A DNA stretch of 22,594 nt from an uncultured Lachnospiraceae bacterium. GTDB taxonomy: Bacteria > Bacillota > Clostridia > Lachnospirales > Lachnospiraceae. Position 1 is the first letter of the stretch, and each line of letters begins with the position of its first letter. Positions 14,609 to 22,562 of the stretch are shown one piece after another. Where the stretch lies: contig CAJUMC010000052.1 in the NCBI GenBank assembly GCA_910587085.1, positions 1 through 22,594 on the forward strand. The letters run 5' to 3'. Both the position numbers and the translations under genes were made by a program. Under the pieces are notes generated by a model. It was not told the origin of the DNA, ran no database searches, and saw nothing but the letters and a program-made list of their open reading frames with translations.

Positions 14609-14740
14609 CAGCGGGAGTGAAATCGGCATAGGCGTAAGGAGGAGTCCGGAGACGGCGGTGCGGCTTCATTGCTGCTGAAATAAAATTGATTAACTTTACT
14701 TACCGCCGGAACTGCGGCGGGACGCTGCATTCGGCGCGCA

Positions 14741-14771
14741 TTACCGCGCTGTCCGGCATCCCGCGCGGTAA
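14741..14771 (+). other. 9-bp inverted repeat in the comEC leader
   Basis: TTACCGCGC (14741-14749) and GCGCGGTAA (14763-14771) are a perfect inverted repeat with a 13-base loop, ending 19 bases before the comEC ATG. No T run follows, so it is not a classical terminator. It could fold in the mRNA close to the ribosome site (GGGGAAAGGG). The rest of 14609-14790 shows no gene. Confidence 0.4.
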
Positions 14772-14790
14772 CGGCGGGGAAAGGGCGGAA

Positions 14791-17130
14791 ATGGTAAAAC
14801 GGCCACTTGTTTTGCTGACCGCCGCTTATCTTGCTGGAATCTGCGCGGGGAGCAGCCGCATAACGGTGCTGTTCCCTGCAGTCTTTTTTTCAATTATCTT
14901 CCTGATAATAAAACGAAAAAAATATGGCGGAGAAAAAGTGCTTTTTCTTGTGCCGCTGTTCGCTGCCGCGGGTTTTCTGCGTATTTCGCAGGAGGGACAG
15001 AGCGTGCCGTCCGAGGCGGTGCCGTCCGAAAAGCAGACCTGCGCGGCAGTCGGTGCGGTGGAGCAGGCATATATGGGGACGGATGGCTGCAGGCTGCTTG
15101 TCCGCACGCAGACTGTTCAGACGGCGGGCGTGCGGAGGCAGCAGGAGCTGCTGGTTCTTGTATATGCGGAGGGAGAAGCACCCTGTCCGGGCAGCTGCGT
15201 GGCGCTGTCCGGGCAGATTCTGCCGCTTTCGAAGGCGGATAATCCGGGTCAGTTTGATGAATATGAATATTACAGAGCGCAGGGAATCTCCGCAAAGCTG
15301 TATGTGGACAGCATCCGTGTGCTTTCGGAGGGACGCGGCCTGAAGCGGGGGTTCTGGCTGCTGAAGAGAAAGCTTTCAGAGGTATTTCACTCGGTGCTCC
15401 CGGAGGAGCAGGCCGGCGTTCTGGACGCAATGCTGCTGGCGGAAAAGGGGATGCTCTCCGACGGTGTAAAGGAGCTGTACCGGGATTCGGGCCTGTCCCA
15501 TACGCTCGTTGTCTCCGGGCTGCATCTGTCCATGCTCGGGCTCGGCTTTTACCGGCTTCTGCGGCGTCTGAGGCTGGGGGCGAATGCTTCCATGGCGGCG
15601 GCCGGCGGAATGGTTCTGTGCTTCTGCGGCTTCGCCGGAACCGGGATTCCGGCAGTGCGTGCTGCGGTCATGCTTCTTATGTCCCTGTTCTCGGGGCTGT
15701 TCGGAAAAACGTACGATGCGCCGACGGGGCTTGCAGCAGCGGCGCTGCTTGTGCTGCTCAGGCAGCCGCTGCAGCTGTTTCAGGCAGGCTTTCTTCTCTC
15801 CTTCGGGGCCGTGGCGGGGATTCTTATCTTTCAGCCTCTGTTTGAGAGAATGGGGCTTGCCCGGATTGGGAGCAGCCTGTCGGTACAGCTTGTGCTGACG
15901 CCGGTTACGCTGTGGTTCTTCTATGAGCTTCCGGTGTACTCGGTCTTTCTGAATCTGGTAATTCTGCCCTTTTTAAGCCTTCTGCTGATGCTCGGGCTGC
16001 TCACCGGGGCGGGCGGAATTCTGTATCCCGGCATCGGCAGATTTTTTGCGGGCGGGGTGAACGCCATTCTGAACGGCTATGAGGCCGTATGCCGGCTGAA
16101 TGAGAGCCTGCCGGGCCGGCGGTTGTGCTTCGGGAGGCCGCAGATCTGGCAGCTCGCGCTCTATCTGATTTTGACCGCGGTATTTTATCTTCTCTGCCGG
16201 AAGTACGAAAAAAAACGCTGTCTCGGCTTCCTGCTGCTGCTCGGAGTGTTTCTGCTGCCGGAGAAAGGGCGGTGGCAGGCAGCCTTTCTGTCCGTCGGGC
16301 AGGGAGACTGCGCCGTGCTTCAGAGCGGGAAACTGACCGTGCTTGTGGATGCGGGCAGTTCGATCAGAGGGGCATCGGGCAGAATCCTTGTCCCGTATCT
16401 AAAATATCTGGGCGACGATACCATTGAATATGCCTTTGTCAGCCATGCGGACAGCGATCATTACAGTATGCTGGAGGAGCTCCTGCAGGAGATGGCGGAG
16501 GGGAAATCAAAGATTGCGGTGCAGACGCTGATCCTGCCGGAGGCGGGCATGGGGGAGGAGAGTGCGGAAAAGCTGGCGCTGCTTGCCGGACAGGCCGGAG
16601 TTGAAGTGATTACCTTTTCGGCGGGGGACAGGCTTACGGGGGAGCAGCTGGAGCTGGTATGCCTGTATCCGACGGAAAGTCTTGGGCCGGGAAAACACGA
16701 CAGAAACGATACTTCGCTTGCGCTCCGGGTACGGCTTCCTGGCGCGGAATTTCTTTTTGTCGGAGATCTTCCGGCATCCGCCGAACGGGAGGTTCTGGAA
16801 ATCCTGAAGATATTCGGGGAGCGGGAAGTGAGGGAGCTTTCGAAGGCATCCGGGGAGCGGAAGGATGAGAGTGCGGCACAGGACAGCGGCATCGCCCGGT
16901 ATTTAAAGTCCGCGCATCACGGCTCGCGCTATTCCAACAGCGAGGAGCTTCTCGCGTATTTTGCCGGCTGCCGTGCGATTATCTCCTGCGGAAAAAATAA
17001 CCGCTACGGCCATCCGCATGCGGAGACGCTGGAGCGCATGGAGCGATGGGGCGTGGAGAGCCGGATTACCTGGCAGACCGGAGCGGTGCTGGTCAGTGAA
17101 AAAGGATTAACATGTTTTACGGCGGAGTAA
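14791..17130 (+). CDS. comEC: ComEC/Rec2 DNA uptake channel protein
   Basis: From the ATG at 14791 (GGGGAAAGGG upstream; an earlier in-frame ATG at 14686 would add non-family residues) the protein has 779 residues. ComEC forms the channel that passes single-stranded DNA into the cytoplasm during transformation. It has a short N-terminal membrane region, an external OB-like/DUF4131 part (about 60-190), and the multi-helix competence domain (about 215-500, with SGLSHTLVVSGLHLSMLG and AVRAAVMLLMSLFSGLFGK). A C-terminal metallo-beta-lactamase domain carries HADSDH at 552-557, near 530-779 overall. The C-terminal motif LKSAHHGSRYSNS is also conserved. Its 3' end overlaps the convergent phosphoesterase gene by 14 bp. 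A full-length comEA/comEC pair argues for retained uptake machinery. Confidence 0.95.
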   Translation: MVKRPLVLLTAAYLAGICAGSSRITVLFPAVFFSIIFLIIKRKKYGGEKVLFLVPLFAAAGFLRISQEGQSVPSEAVPSEKQTCAAVGAVEQAYMGTDGCRLLVRTQTVQTAGVRRQQELLVLVYAEGEAPCPGSCVALSGQILPLSKADNPGQFDEYEYYRAQGISAKLYVDSIRVLSEGRGLKRGFWLLKRKLSEVFHSVLPEEQAGVLDAMLLAEKGMLSDGVKELYRDSGLSHTLVVSGLHLSMLGLGFYRLLRRLRLGANASMAAAGGMVLCFCGFAGTGIPAVRAAVMLLMSLFSGLFGKTYDAPTGLAAAALLVLLRQPLQLFQAGFLLSFGAVAGILIFQPLFERMGLARIGSSLSVQLVLTPVTLWFFYELPVYSVFLNLVILPFLSLLLMLGLLTGAGGILYPGIGRFFAGGVNAILNGYEAVCRLNESLPGRRLCFGRPQIWQLALYLILTAVFYLLCRKYEKKRCLGFLLLLGVFLLPEKGRWQAAFLSVGQGDCAVLQSGKLTVLVDAGSSIRGASGRILVPYLKYLGDDTIEYAFVSHADSDHYSMLEELLQEMAEGKSKIAVQTLILPEAGMGEESAEKLALLAGQAGVEVITFSAGDRLTGEQLELVCLYPTESLGPGKHDRNDTSLALRVRLPGAEFLFVGDLPASAEREVLEILKIFGEREVRELSKASGERKDESAAQDSGIARYLKSAHHGSRYSNSEELLAYFAGCRAIISCGKNNRYGHPHAETLERMERWGVESRITWQTGAVLVSEKGLTCFTAE

Positions 17131-17989
17131 GCTCCGTTTCTCCAAGAACCTCCCTCGTAATATAGAGGGGGAAGGTGGGCGGGCACTGGCCGTAAATGCT
17201 GCCGAAATGCCGGCTTTTTTCCGCACTCGCATGCCACTTGATCAGGCTTGCGCGGAAGCCGCACAGCTCAATGCAGGTGATTCCCCTTGGGTGAACGCAG
17301 CTGCCGCAGTTAAAGTAGGGGGAAAGTCCGCTGCCGAGCATCGGGCGGTGGGTGTGGCCGGTCAGAAGGAAAATGCCGGACTCTCTGGCATAATGTACAT
17401 ACTTTCTTTCCAGTTTATCCTTTTTTGTGTTGTTTTTCGCAGAGCTTGTAGGGTCCAGCACGCCAAAGGATTCCAGCGGAGCCCAGAGGTAGCGCACCAG
17501 AAAGCGCGCCAGCCGCCAGAACACCGAGTTAAACAGATCTGCCTGATGGCCGTGTGCCACGCGCAGCTCCAGAGGGGCGCTCTCCGATTTCAGGATCAGC
17601 CCCTCGTGAAAGCGAAGTTCCGGCAGTCCGGGCAGAGCCGCTTGCTGCCTTCTTTTTACTATATCGTGATTTCCATAGAGCATATACAGGCGCCCGCAGC
17701 CGTAAAAGCGGGAGAGCAGGCGAAATACATCATCGTGTATCTCGGAAATCTGGCTCATCCGACGGTTTTCCCAGAGCTCATCCCCGTCCCCCGCTTCAAT
17801 ATAACAGAAGCCATACTGAAAATAATACTGCAGCGCGGCAAAATAGCTGTTGATATTCTTTAGAAAATTATCATTATTGTTTCCGATGCCGCGATGGCAG
17901 TCGCTGAAAAAAACATATCTGGCATCGGGGCCCACCGGAAGTACCGGCGCGTCGGCAAAGGCGCGGTCGAGGCGCGTGATATAGCTCAT
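17117..17989 (-). CDS. Calcineurin-like metallophosphoesterase
   Basis: The 290-aa protein shows the metal-binding motifs in order: FSDCHRG (about 28-34), GDGDE (about 67-71), GNHD (about 106-109), AHGH (about 144-147) and TGHTHRP (about 213-219). These define the calcineurin-like phosphoesterase fold with two metals; note GDGDE in place of the more usual GDxxD. A UDP-2,3-diacylglucosamine hydrolase-like shape is possible, but a Gram-positive has no lipid A, so the substrate is unknown. CAGGAG lies 9 bases before the ATG. It follows the DUF4474 gene by 42 bases on the same strand, probably as an operon, and its end overlaps comEC tail to tail. Confidence 0.87.
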   Translation of the reverse strand: MSYITRLDRAFADAPVLPVGPDARYVFFSDCHRGIGNNNDNFLKNINSYFAALQYYFQYGFCYIEAGDGDELWENRRMSQISEIHDDVFRLLSRFYGCGRLYMLYGNHDIVKRRQQAALPGLPELRFHEGLILKSESAPLELRVAHGHQADLFNSVFWRLARFLVRYLWAPLESFGVLDPTSSAKNNTKKDKLERKYVHYARESGIFLLTGHTHRPMLGSGLSPYFNCGSCVHPRGITCIELCGFRASLIKWHASAEKSRHFGSIYGQCPPTFPLYITREVLGETELTPP

Positions 17990-18031
17990 ATGGCAGCACT
18001 CCTGTTTATAGTAATTTTCTTTATGATTCTG

Positions 18032-19099
18032 TTATCTTCTCATCCGGTTTCTTCTGCAATTTTTTCCGCAATGCTTCCTTTTCCGTTTTGGGCGGAACAT
18101 GCGGCGCACGATAAACGGCAGGTAGTAGTAAGCATAGATCAGCTTGTCGCCGCTGCATTGAAACGGCCTTGTCAGGAAGTTAAACCATCTGCAGTAGAAA
18201 CGGCAGGAGCAGAGCGCCAGCCGGCGAACAAGCCGGCGGAACCAGGAGTACCTGCGCCTGCTTTCGTCGAAAGTGAAGTATATGGTACAGCCGCTTACCT
18301 TGCAGGCCGTGTCCGGCATCGTGCGGCGGAAGCTCTCCAGGAAGCTGCGCATCATCCGCTGATCCGGGAAGGATATGGCAGTGTTGACAAAGAGATCTTT
18401 CGGTTTTGTATAGCAGCCCATGCGAAAAATGGCAAGCCACCAGTGGCGCGCCTGCACGCGGCCGAGCTGGCAGTAGCAGCAGGACCTGCCGTCTGCGTCT
18501 GTCTGATGTCCGCACCGGCAGACTGCGCTGCCTGCATTTTTCTGCCGGCCGCACCGGCAGTCCCCGCTGCACGAAATTTTATCCGGTTCGCAGTCCTTCC
18601 GGCAGTGTTTTGCCTTGCAGCGCCGGTTGAGCTTCATTCCGAACTCCAGCATATCCTGCTCCGAAACCGCCTTGAAAACGGTGGCGCCGTATTTCTCCGG
18701 CGGTATGATTTCATCCGCGTAATAGACGCCGATCTCGCAGCCCGTATTAATGCCGTACTGTCCCTTCCAGATTTCGATCAGCCAGGTTCTGCCGCGGTAA
18801 TCGAAATAAAAGGTTTCATAGTCGAAAACCATGTTGAAATACGGTGCGGACAGGTCGTAGAACGTGGTGTAGCCGAATATCTTCTGCGGCGCGTCCACCG
18901 TCGAGATGAAAATATCCTGACAGGGGTCATAGCAGTATCCGAGCGGCCCGGCCATGGCGTCCAGAAGCTCCTTCTTCTCCTCCGGGCACATGGAGCATAC
19001 TTTGCGGATGGCATATTTTTTCCTGCAGTGAAATACAATAACTAATATGGTAATAAAAAGTAAAAATACTATTGGTATACCAAAGTATAAATAACTCAT
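18032..19099 (-). CDS. DUF4474-domain membrane protein with Cys-rich insertion
   Basis: The 355-aa product has an N-terminal membrane helix (about 4-24), then the DUF4474 core: LGYCYDPCQDIFIST (54-67), FGYTTFYDLSAPYFNMVFDY (75-94), and the TWLIEIWKGQYGINTG segment followed by CEIGVYY (105-127). The second half of the domain resumes at HWWLAIFRMG (219-228) and runs to about 280. Between them (161-210) lies an unusual stretch with 11 cysteines in 50 residues. The C-terminus (about 285-355) is Arg/Lys- and Cys-rich with a hydrophobic patch. DUF4474 is a clostridial domain of unknown function. GGGAG precedes the ATG. It heads an operon with the phosphoesterase. The Cys-rich block could bind metal or form disulfides; its side of the membrane is not settled. 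Confidence 0.75.
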   Translation of the reverse strand: MSYLYFGIPIVFLLFITILVIVFHCRKKYAIRKVCSMCPEEKKELLDAMAGPLGYCYDPCQDIFISTVDAPQKIFGYTTFYDLSAPYFNMVFDYETFYFDYRGRTWLIEIWKGQYGINTGCEIGVYYADEIIPPEKYGATVFKAVSEQDMLEFGMKLNRRCKAKHCRKDCEPDKISCSGDCRCGRQKNAGSAVCRCGHQTDADGRSCCYCQLGRVQARHWWLAIFRMGCYTKPKDLFVNTAISFPDQRMMRSFLESFRRTMPDTACKVSGCTIYFTFDESRRRYSWFRRLVRRLALCSCRFYCRWFNFLTRPFQCSGDKLIYAYYYLPFIVRRMFRPKRKRKHCGKNCRRNRMRR

Positions 19100-19166
19100 A
19101 AAACGCTCCCATTTGATCTTTTTTTATATTATGCAGGGAACGGCAAAATGTCCCTCTCGGTTTCCG

Positions 19167-19195
19167 TTGACAAGAAACCTCAAAAAATGTATAAT
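19167..19195 (+). promoter_or_regulatory. Strong promoter of the pssA-psd-holA operon
   Basis: Perfect TTGACA (19167-19172) and perfect TATAAT (19190-19195) are spaced by 17 bases. The transcript would start near 19202, leaving a leader of about 125 bases before pssA, in which I see no clear riboswitch fold. Confidence 0.88.
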
Positions 19196-19328
19196 TTCAT
19201 TGCTGACGTTTGTACGTTTCGTTCAAACTCTTCATTAAGAATGCGATATCGCAGGCGGGTTTTGCGGTATGCGCGGGCATAAGCTTAAGACCGCGGCGGG
19301 GCTGCGGTTTAAGAGAAAGGGTACGAAA

Positions 19329-19964
19329 ATGCTGATTGGATTTTACAATTATACCGTGGTTCTTACATACGTCGGACTGGCGGCCTCGGTGCTCGGCATG
19401 ACGCAGGTGTTCGGCGGGCATTACCGCGCCGCGCTTCTGTGCCTGATTATTTCGGGTACCTGCGATATGTTTGACGGTAAGATTGCGCGGATGAAGAAGG
19501 ATCGGACGAAGCAGGAAAAGGTGTTTGGAATTCAGATTGACTCGCTCTGCGATCTGATCTGCTTCGGCATGTTTCCGGCGACGATCGGTTATTCGCTTAC
19601 GCACGGTACGGAGAGACTCCGCATGCTGGGGATGGCGGCGTCCGTCTGCTTCGTTCTCGGGGCGGTGATCCGGCTCGGCTATTTTAATGTGATGGAGCAG
19701 GAAAGGCAGGAGCAGACGACGGAGCACCGAAAATACTATCAGGGACTTCCGGTGACGTCGGTCGCGCTGATCCTTCCTCTGATTTATATTCTCAGTCAGC
19801 AGCTGAGCTGGCTGCCGCTGCCGCAGACTTGGTGTATTTCCATGCTCGTTATTTCGGTTCTTTTTGTGTCGAACATACGGGTGAGAAAGCCGGGGAGCAT
19901 TGGAACGGCCATAATGACGGTACTGGGACTGGCCGTTCTTGCAGGGGTGCTGATGATCTGCTGA
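19329..19964 (+). CDS. pssA: CDP-diacylglycerol-serine O-phosphatidyltransferase
   Basis: The enzyme joins CDP-diacylglycerol and serine to make phosphatidylserine. From the ATG at 19329 (GAGAAAGGG upstream; the in-frame ATG at 19269 adds a non-family tail) it has 211 residues with several membrane helices. The CDP-alcohol phosphatidyltransferase signature is complete: Asp46, Asp49-Gly50, Ala53-Arg54, Gly67, Asp71 and Asp75 (DGKIAR, then FGIQIDSLCD). The gap between the AR and G elements is 12 residues, longer than the classical 8, which I believe is common in the clostridial branch of PssA. The next gene encodes phosphatidylserine decarboxylase, which supports serine over other alcohols as substrate. 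Confidence 0.92.
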   Translation: MLIGFYNYTVVLTYVGLAASVLGMTQVFGGHYRAALLCLIISGTCDMFDGKIARMKKDRTKQEKVFGIQIDSLCDLICFGMFPATIGYSLTHGTERLRMLGMAASVCFVLGAVIRLGYFNVMEQERQEQTTEHRKYYQGLPVTSVALILPLIYILSQQLSWLPLPQTWCISMLVISVLFVSNIRVRKPGSIGTAIMTVLGLAVLAGVLMIC

Positions 19965-20019
19965 CGGGGACATGCAGAGCGCCGGGATGCGCAGGTACGG
20001 CGGCGGAAGGTGAGGAAGT

Positions 20020-20889
20020 ATGGATTACAGGGACAGAAAAGGGAATCTGATAAAAAACGCGACGGGGCAGGATAAATTTCTGCATTTCGTCTATTCTAAT
20101 ATTCCGGGCCGTGCGCTGATGGGACTGCTTTCCAGGCCGTTTGTTTCGCGCGCTGCCGGAAGCTTTATGGATGCGTGGCCTTCCACCTTTCTGATCGGCT
20201 CCTTTATCCGGAAAAATCATATCCGGATGAGCGATTATGAGAGGAAGCGCTACCGGTCGTTCAACGAATTTTTTACGCGGAGGCTGAAGGCCGGGAAGCG
20301 GCCGGTGGATCAGGAGCCATCCCACCTGATTGCGCCGTGCGACAGCCTGGTGACAGTCTATCCGATTGATCTGCGCACAAAGCTGAGGATCAAGCATTCC
20401 TGCTATACCGTCGCTTCTCTGCTGCAGGACGAGAAGCTTGCAGCGGAGTATGCGGGAGGATACTGCGTTGTGCTGCGGATGACCGTAGAACATTATCACC
20501 GCTATTGCTATGTGGATGACGCAAAGAAGGGAAGAAACCATTTTATCCGGGGGAGCCTGCACACCGTCAACCCGGCGGTGCTGGAGCACATCCGGATCTA
20601 CAAAGAAAATTCGAGATCCTGGTGTACGCTCGAGACAAGAAATTTTGGGAAGATCGTCCAGGTAGAGGTCGGAGCGATGCTTGTCGGAAGGATCAACAAT
20701 TATCATCGCGAGGCGCTTGTGCGGCGCGGACAGGAAAAGGGGCGCTTTGAGTACGGCGGTTCCACGGTCGTGCTGCTGCTGAAGCGGGATGAGGCGGCGA
20801 TCGACGACGATATTATGAGAAATTCCGCGGAAGGGCTTGAGACAAGCGTCCGGATGGGAGAGAAAATCGGAAGGGCATTATTTTCATGA
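20020..20889 (+). CDS. psd: Phosphatidylserine decarboxylase
   Basis: The 289-aa proenzyme converts phosphatidylserine to phosphatidylethanolamine at the membrane. It self-cleaves at a G-S bond to make a pyruvoyl prosthetic group: here YGGST with Ser248 as the predicted pyruvoyl residue (GGST in place of LGST). Asp108 (PCDSL) and His160 (EHYHRY) are the likely partners of the proteolytic triad. RSFNEFFTRRL and VEVGAMLVGRIN are further family motifs. A GGTGAGG site precedes the ATG. It lies 55 bases after pssA, completing a two-step route to PE, and its TGA overlaps the holA ATG. Confidence 0.94.
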   Translation: MDYRDRKGNLIKNATGQDKFLHFVYSNIPGRALMGLLSRPFVSRAAGSFMDAWPSTFLIGSFIRKNHIRMSDYERKRYRSFNEFFTRRLKAGKRPVDQEPSHLIAPCDSLVTVYPIDLRTKLRIKHSCYTVASLLQDEKLAAEYAGGYCVVLRMTVEHYHRYCYVDDAKKGRNHFIRGSLHTVNPAVLEHIRIYKENSRSWCTLETRNFGKIVQVEVGAMLVGRINNYHREALVRRGQEKGRFEYGGSTVVLLLKRDEAAIDDDIMRNSAEGLETSVRMGEKIGRALFS

Positions 20890-21863
20890 AAACCATCAGG
20901 GAAGATATTAAGAACGGTGCGTACCGTAGGGCATATCTGCTCTGCGGTACGCAGCAGTATCTGAAAAGGCAGTACCGGAACAAGCTGAGAGAGGGTGTGC
21001 TCGACAGCGGGGACGGGATGAACTGCTCCGTATTTGAGGGGCGGGGAATTGATGAGGCGGAGGTGGTTCGCCTTGCCGAGACCCTGCCTTTTTTTGCCGG
21101 GCACAGGCTGATCATCATTGAGAACAGCGGCTGGTTCAAGGGGCAGAACAGCATGGCGGACGAGCTGCGCGGGCTGCCGGACACGACGGTGTTCGTATTT
21201 GTGGAGGATGAAGTCGACAAGCGCAGCCGTCTGTACAAAGCGGTGAAGGAGCTGGGCTATGTGTGCGAGCTGGGCGCGATGGAGGAGAGGGATCTGAAGC
21301 TCTGGGCCGCTTCCCTTCTGAAGGCCGGCGGCAGAAAAATCACCGATGCGGATATGGCATATTTCCTGGAGCGGGTCGGCACCGATATGGACAATATCCG
21401 GACAGAGACAGAAAAGCTGATCGGCTATACCTGCGGCCGGGAGGTCGTGGAGCGGTCGGATATCGACGCGGTCTGCACCGAACAGATCAGTGGAAAAATT
21501 TTCCAGATGATTGATTGCGCGGCCTCGGGGGATATAAGGCGTGCTCTGGCGCTCTATCACGATCTGCTGGTGCTGCGTGAAAAGCCGATGTCGATCCTGT
21601 TTTTAATGCTCCGGCAGTTCAATATACTGCTGCAGGTCCGCCAGCTTGGCGCGGACGGCATGCCGGGTCCTGCAATTGCGAAAAAGGTTGGCTTTCCGCC
21701 GTTTGCCGCGGGAAAATATCTGTCGCAGGCGAGAGCCTTCACCGCGGAAAGGCTGCGCCGGGCCGTGGAATACGGCGTGGAGACCGAGGAAAAGGTGAAG
21801 ACGGGCCAGCTGAACGAGCAGATCGGCATCGAGCTGCTGCTGGCACAGTTTGGGGTAAAGTAG
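20886..21863 (+). CDS. holA: DNA polymerase III subunit delta
   Basis: The 325-aa protein is the delta subunit of the clamp loader, which opens the beta sliding clamp. Its N-terminal AAA+-like domain reads YLLCGTQQYLKRQYRNKLRE, and RLAETLPFFAGHRLIIIENS and AYFLERVGTDMDNIRTETEK are standard HolA motifs. The C-terminal collar domain ends in NEQIGIELLLAQF, close to the usual family end. The start overlaps the psd stop as ATGA, implying translational coupling. In many Clostridia holA is followed by rpsT on the same strand; here it is followed by a terminator hairpin and an inverted XRE gene. Confidence 0.93.
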   Translation: MKTIREDIKNGAYRRAYLLCGTQQYLKRQYRNKLREGVLDSGDGMNCSVFEGRGIDEAEVVRLAETLPFFAGHRLIIIENSGWFKGQNSMADELRGLPDTTVFVFVEDEVDKRSRLYKAVKELGYVCELGAMEERDLKLWAASLLKAGGRKITDADMAYFLERVGTDMDNIRTETEKLIGYTCGREVVERSDIDAVCTEQISGKIFQMIDCAASGDIRRALALYHDLLVLREKPMSILFLMLRQFNILLQVRQLGADGMPGPAIAKKVGFPPFAAGKYLSQARAFTAERLRRAVEYGVETEEKVKTGQLNEQIGIELLLAQFGVK

Positions 21864-21894
21864 GGCGGGGGAGAGAGCTTATCTCCCCTCCGCC
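21864..21894. terminator. Terminator hairpin between holA and the XRE gene
   Basis: GGCGGGGGAGA (21864-21874) pairs with TCTCCC-CT-CCGCC (21882-21894), with a 2-base bulge and a 7-base loop. It starts right after the holA stop and covers the 3' end of the convergent XRE gene. The T tract on the + strand is short (TTATG), so efficiency is uncertain. Confidence 0.5.
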
Positions 21895-22241
21895 TTATGT
21901 ATAAAGTATTCGTTTTTTCCGTTAGTCAGCCGGTATTGCCGGAGAGCCGTCTCAAAAGGGACGTCCTTCGAATCCGAAAAAATGTCCGCCGGGCAAAGGC
22001 CGGCTCCCCTGCATATTTTAATAACGGTCGACATTTTAAGATCTCTTTTCTTTTTGCTGATAATCGCTCCGATCTCATTTCTGGAAACGCCGCAGATATC
22101 CGCAAAATAGGTGGCGCTGCATTTTCTTCTCTCCATCTCGAGCAAGATAAGATTGGAGAACCGGGTCATAAATTCCTTCATCTCTGCTTTTTGCGCACTG
22201 GGGTGTGCAATTTCGAAATAATCGCACACGACAGCGTGCAT
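21879..22241 (-). CDS. XRE/Cro-family HTH transcriptional regulator
   Basis: The 120-aa product has a helix-turn-helix of the Cro/C1 type at about 27-88 (SNLILLEMERRKCSATYFAD, then ICGVSRNEIGAIISKKK and MSTVIKICRGAGLCPADIF). Residues 1-20 and 95-120 are not family-typical. The start is uncertain: AAAGGAGG lies only one base before the ATG at 22241, too close for normal initiation, while a GTG four codons further in (22229) is 13 bases away and the ATG at 22181 has only a weak site. It is divergent from a 40-aa small protein, sharing a 137-base intergenic region with a palindrome. Autoregulation is likely but inferred. Confidence 0.8.
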   Translation of the reverse strand: MHAVVCDYFEIAHPSAQKAEMKEFMTRFSNLILLEMERRKCSATYFADICGVSRNEIGAIISKKKRDLKMSTVIKICRGAGLCPADIFSDSKDVPFETALRQYRLTNGKNEYFIHKAEGR

Positions 22242-22259
22242 TCCTCCTTTCGTTTTATG

Positions 22260-22277
22260 ATATGATCGATTCGATAT
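22260..22277. promoter_or_regulatory. Candidate operator palindrome upstream of the XRE gene
   Basis: The AT-flanked element centred on ATCGATTCGAT (an 11-bp palindrome) lies 20-35 bases upstream of the XRE start and between the divergent genes. It is a candidate autoregulatory site; no direct evidence ties the regulator to it. Confidence 0.35.
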
Positions 22278-22314
22278 TAAAAAGACAAAATCACCCTTTG
22301 TTTTAGGAAAGTGA

Positions 22315-22345
22315 TTGCTGTATATTTCCGCTCCACAATTATAAT
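22315..22345 (+). promoter_or_regulatory. Probable promoter of the small protein gene
   Basis: TTGCTG (22315-22320) and a perfect TATAAT (22340-22345) are spaced by 19 bases, longer than optimal. The -10 lies 33 bases before the small ORF start. Confidence 0.4.
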
Positions 22346-22378
22346 TATATTCTTTTATTAATAGAAAAGGAATAAAAT

Positions 22379-22501
22379 ATGGGGGATTCCAAAAGAAAAG
22401 AGTACTACAGAAAGAAGATTATAGAGATGGTGAAGAAGATCGGAAGCGAGAGATTCCTGAAAAAAATATATTCGTTTGTCAGGGTATTTCTGGAGGAATA
22501 A
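22379..22501 (+). CDS. 40-aa charged small protein
   Basis: The frame of 41 codons has an AAAAGGAA ribosome site 8 bases before the ATG and ends one base into a strong terminator. The peptide is a Lys/Glu-rich amphipathic helix candidate (KEYYRKKIIEMVKKIGSERF, then LKKIYSFVRVFLEE). It resembles a class of short proteins seen near XRE regulators and mobile elements in Lachnospiraceae (pattern K-x-Y-I-x-x-I-I-E-M-L, then FL-x-x-IY). This is from memory of the pattern, and no function is known to me. Its own promoter, ribosome site and terminator make it a credible gene. Confidence 0.62.
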   Translation: MGDSKRKEYYRKKIIEMVKKIGSERFLKKIYSFVRVFLEE

Positions 22502-22542
22502 CGGCAGGGGACAGGTTGTTACTGTCCCCTGCCGTTTTGTTG
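22501..22542 (+). terminator. Strong intrinsic terminator
   Basis: A perfect 14-bp stem (ACGGCAGGGGACAG 22501-22514, CTGTCCCCTGCCGT 22522-22535) with a 7-base loop is followed by TTTTGTTGTG. It overlaps the last base of the small protein's stop codon. Confidence 0.92.
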
Positions 22543-22562
22543 TGTCACAGTAAAAAATAAAC

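Noticed and set aside
17894..19045. 383-aa Ala-rich + strand frame
   Set aside because: It is antisense to the DUF4474 gene; the - strand frame has a membrane helix, DUF4474 motifs and a ribosome site.
19202..19328. Long leader before pssA considered as a riboswitch
   Set aside because: I could not find a conserved aptamer motif or a terminator/antiterminator pair in it.
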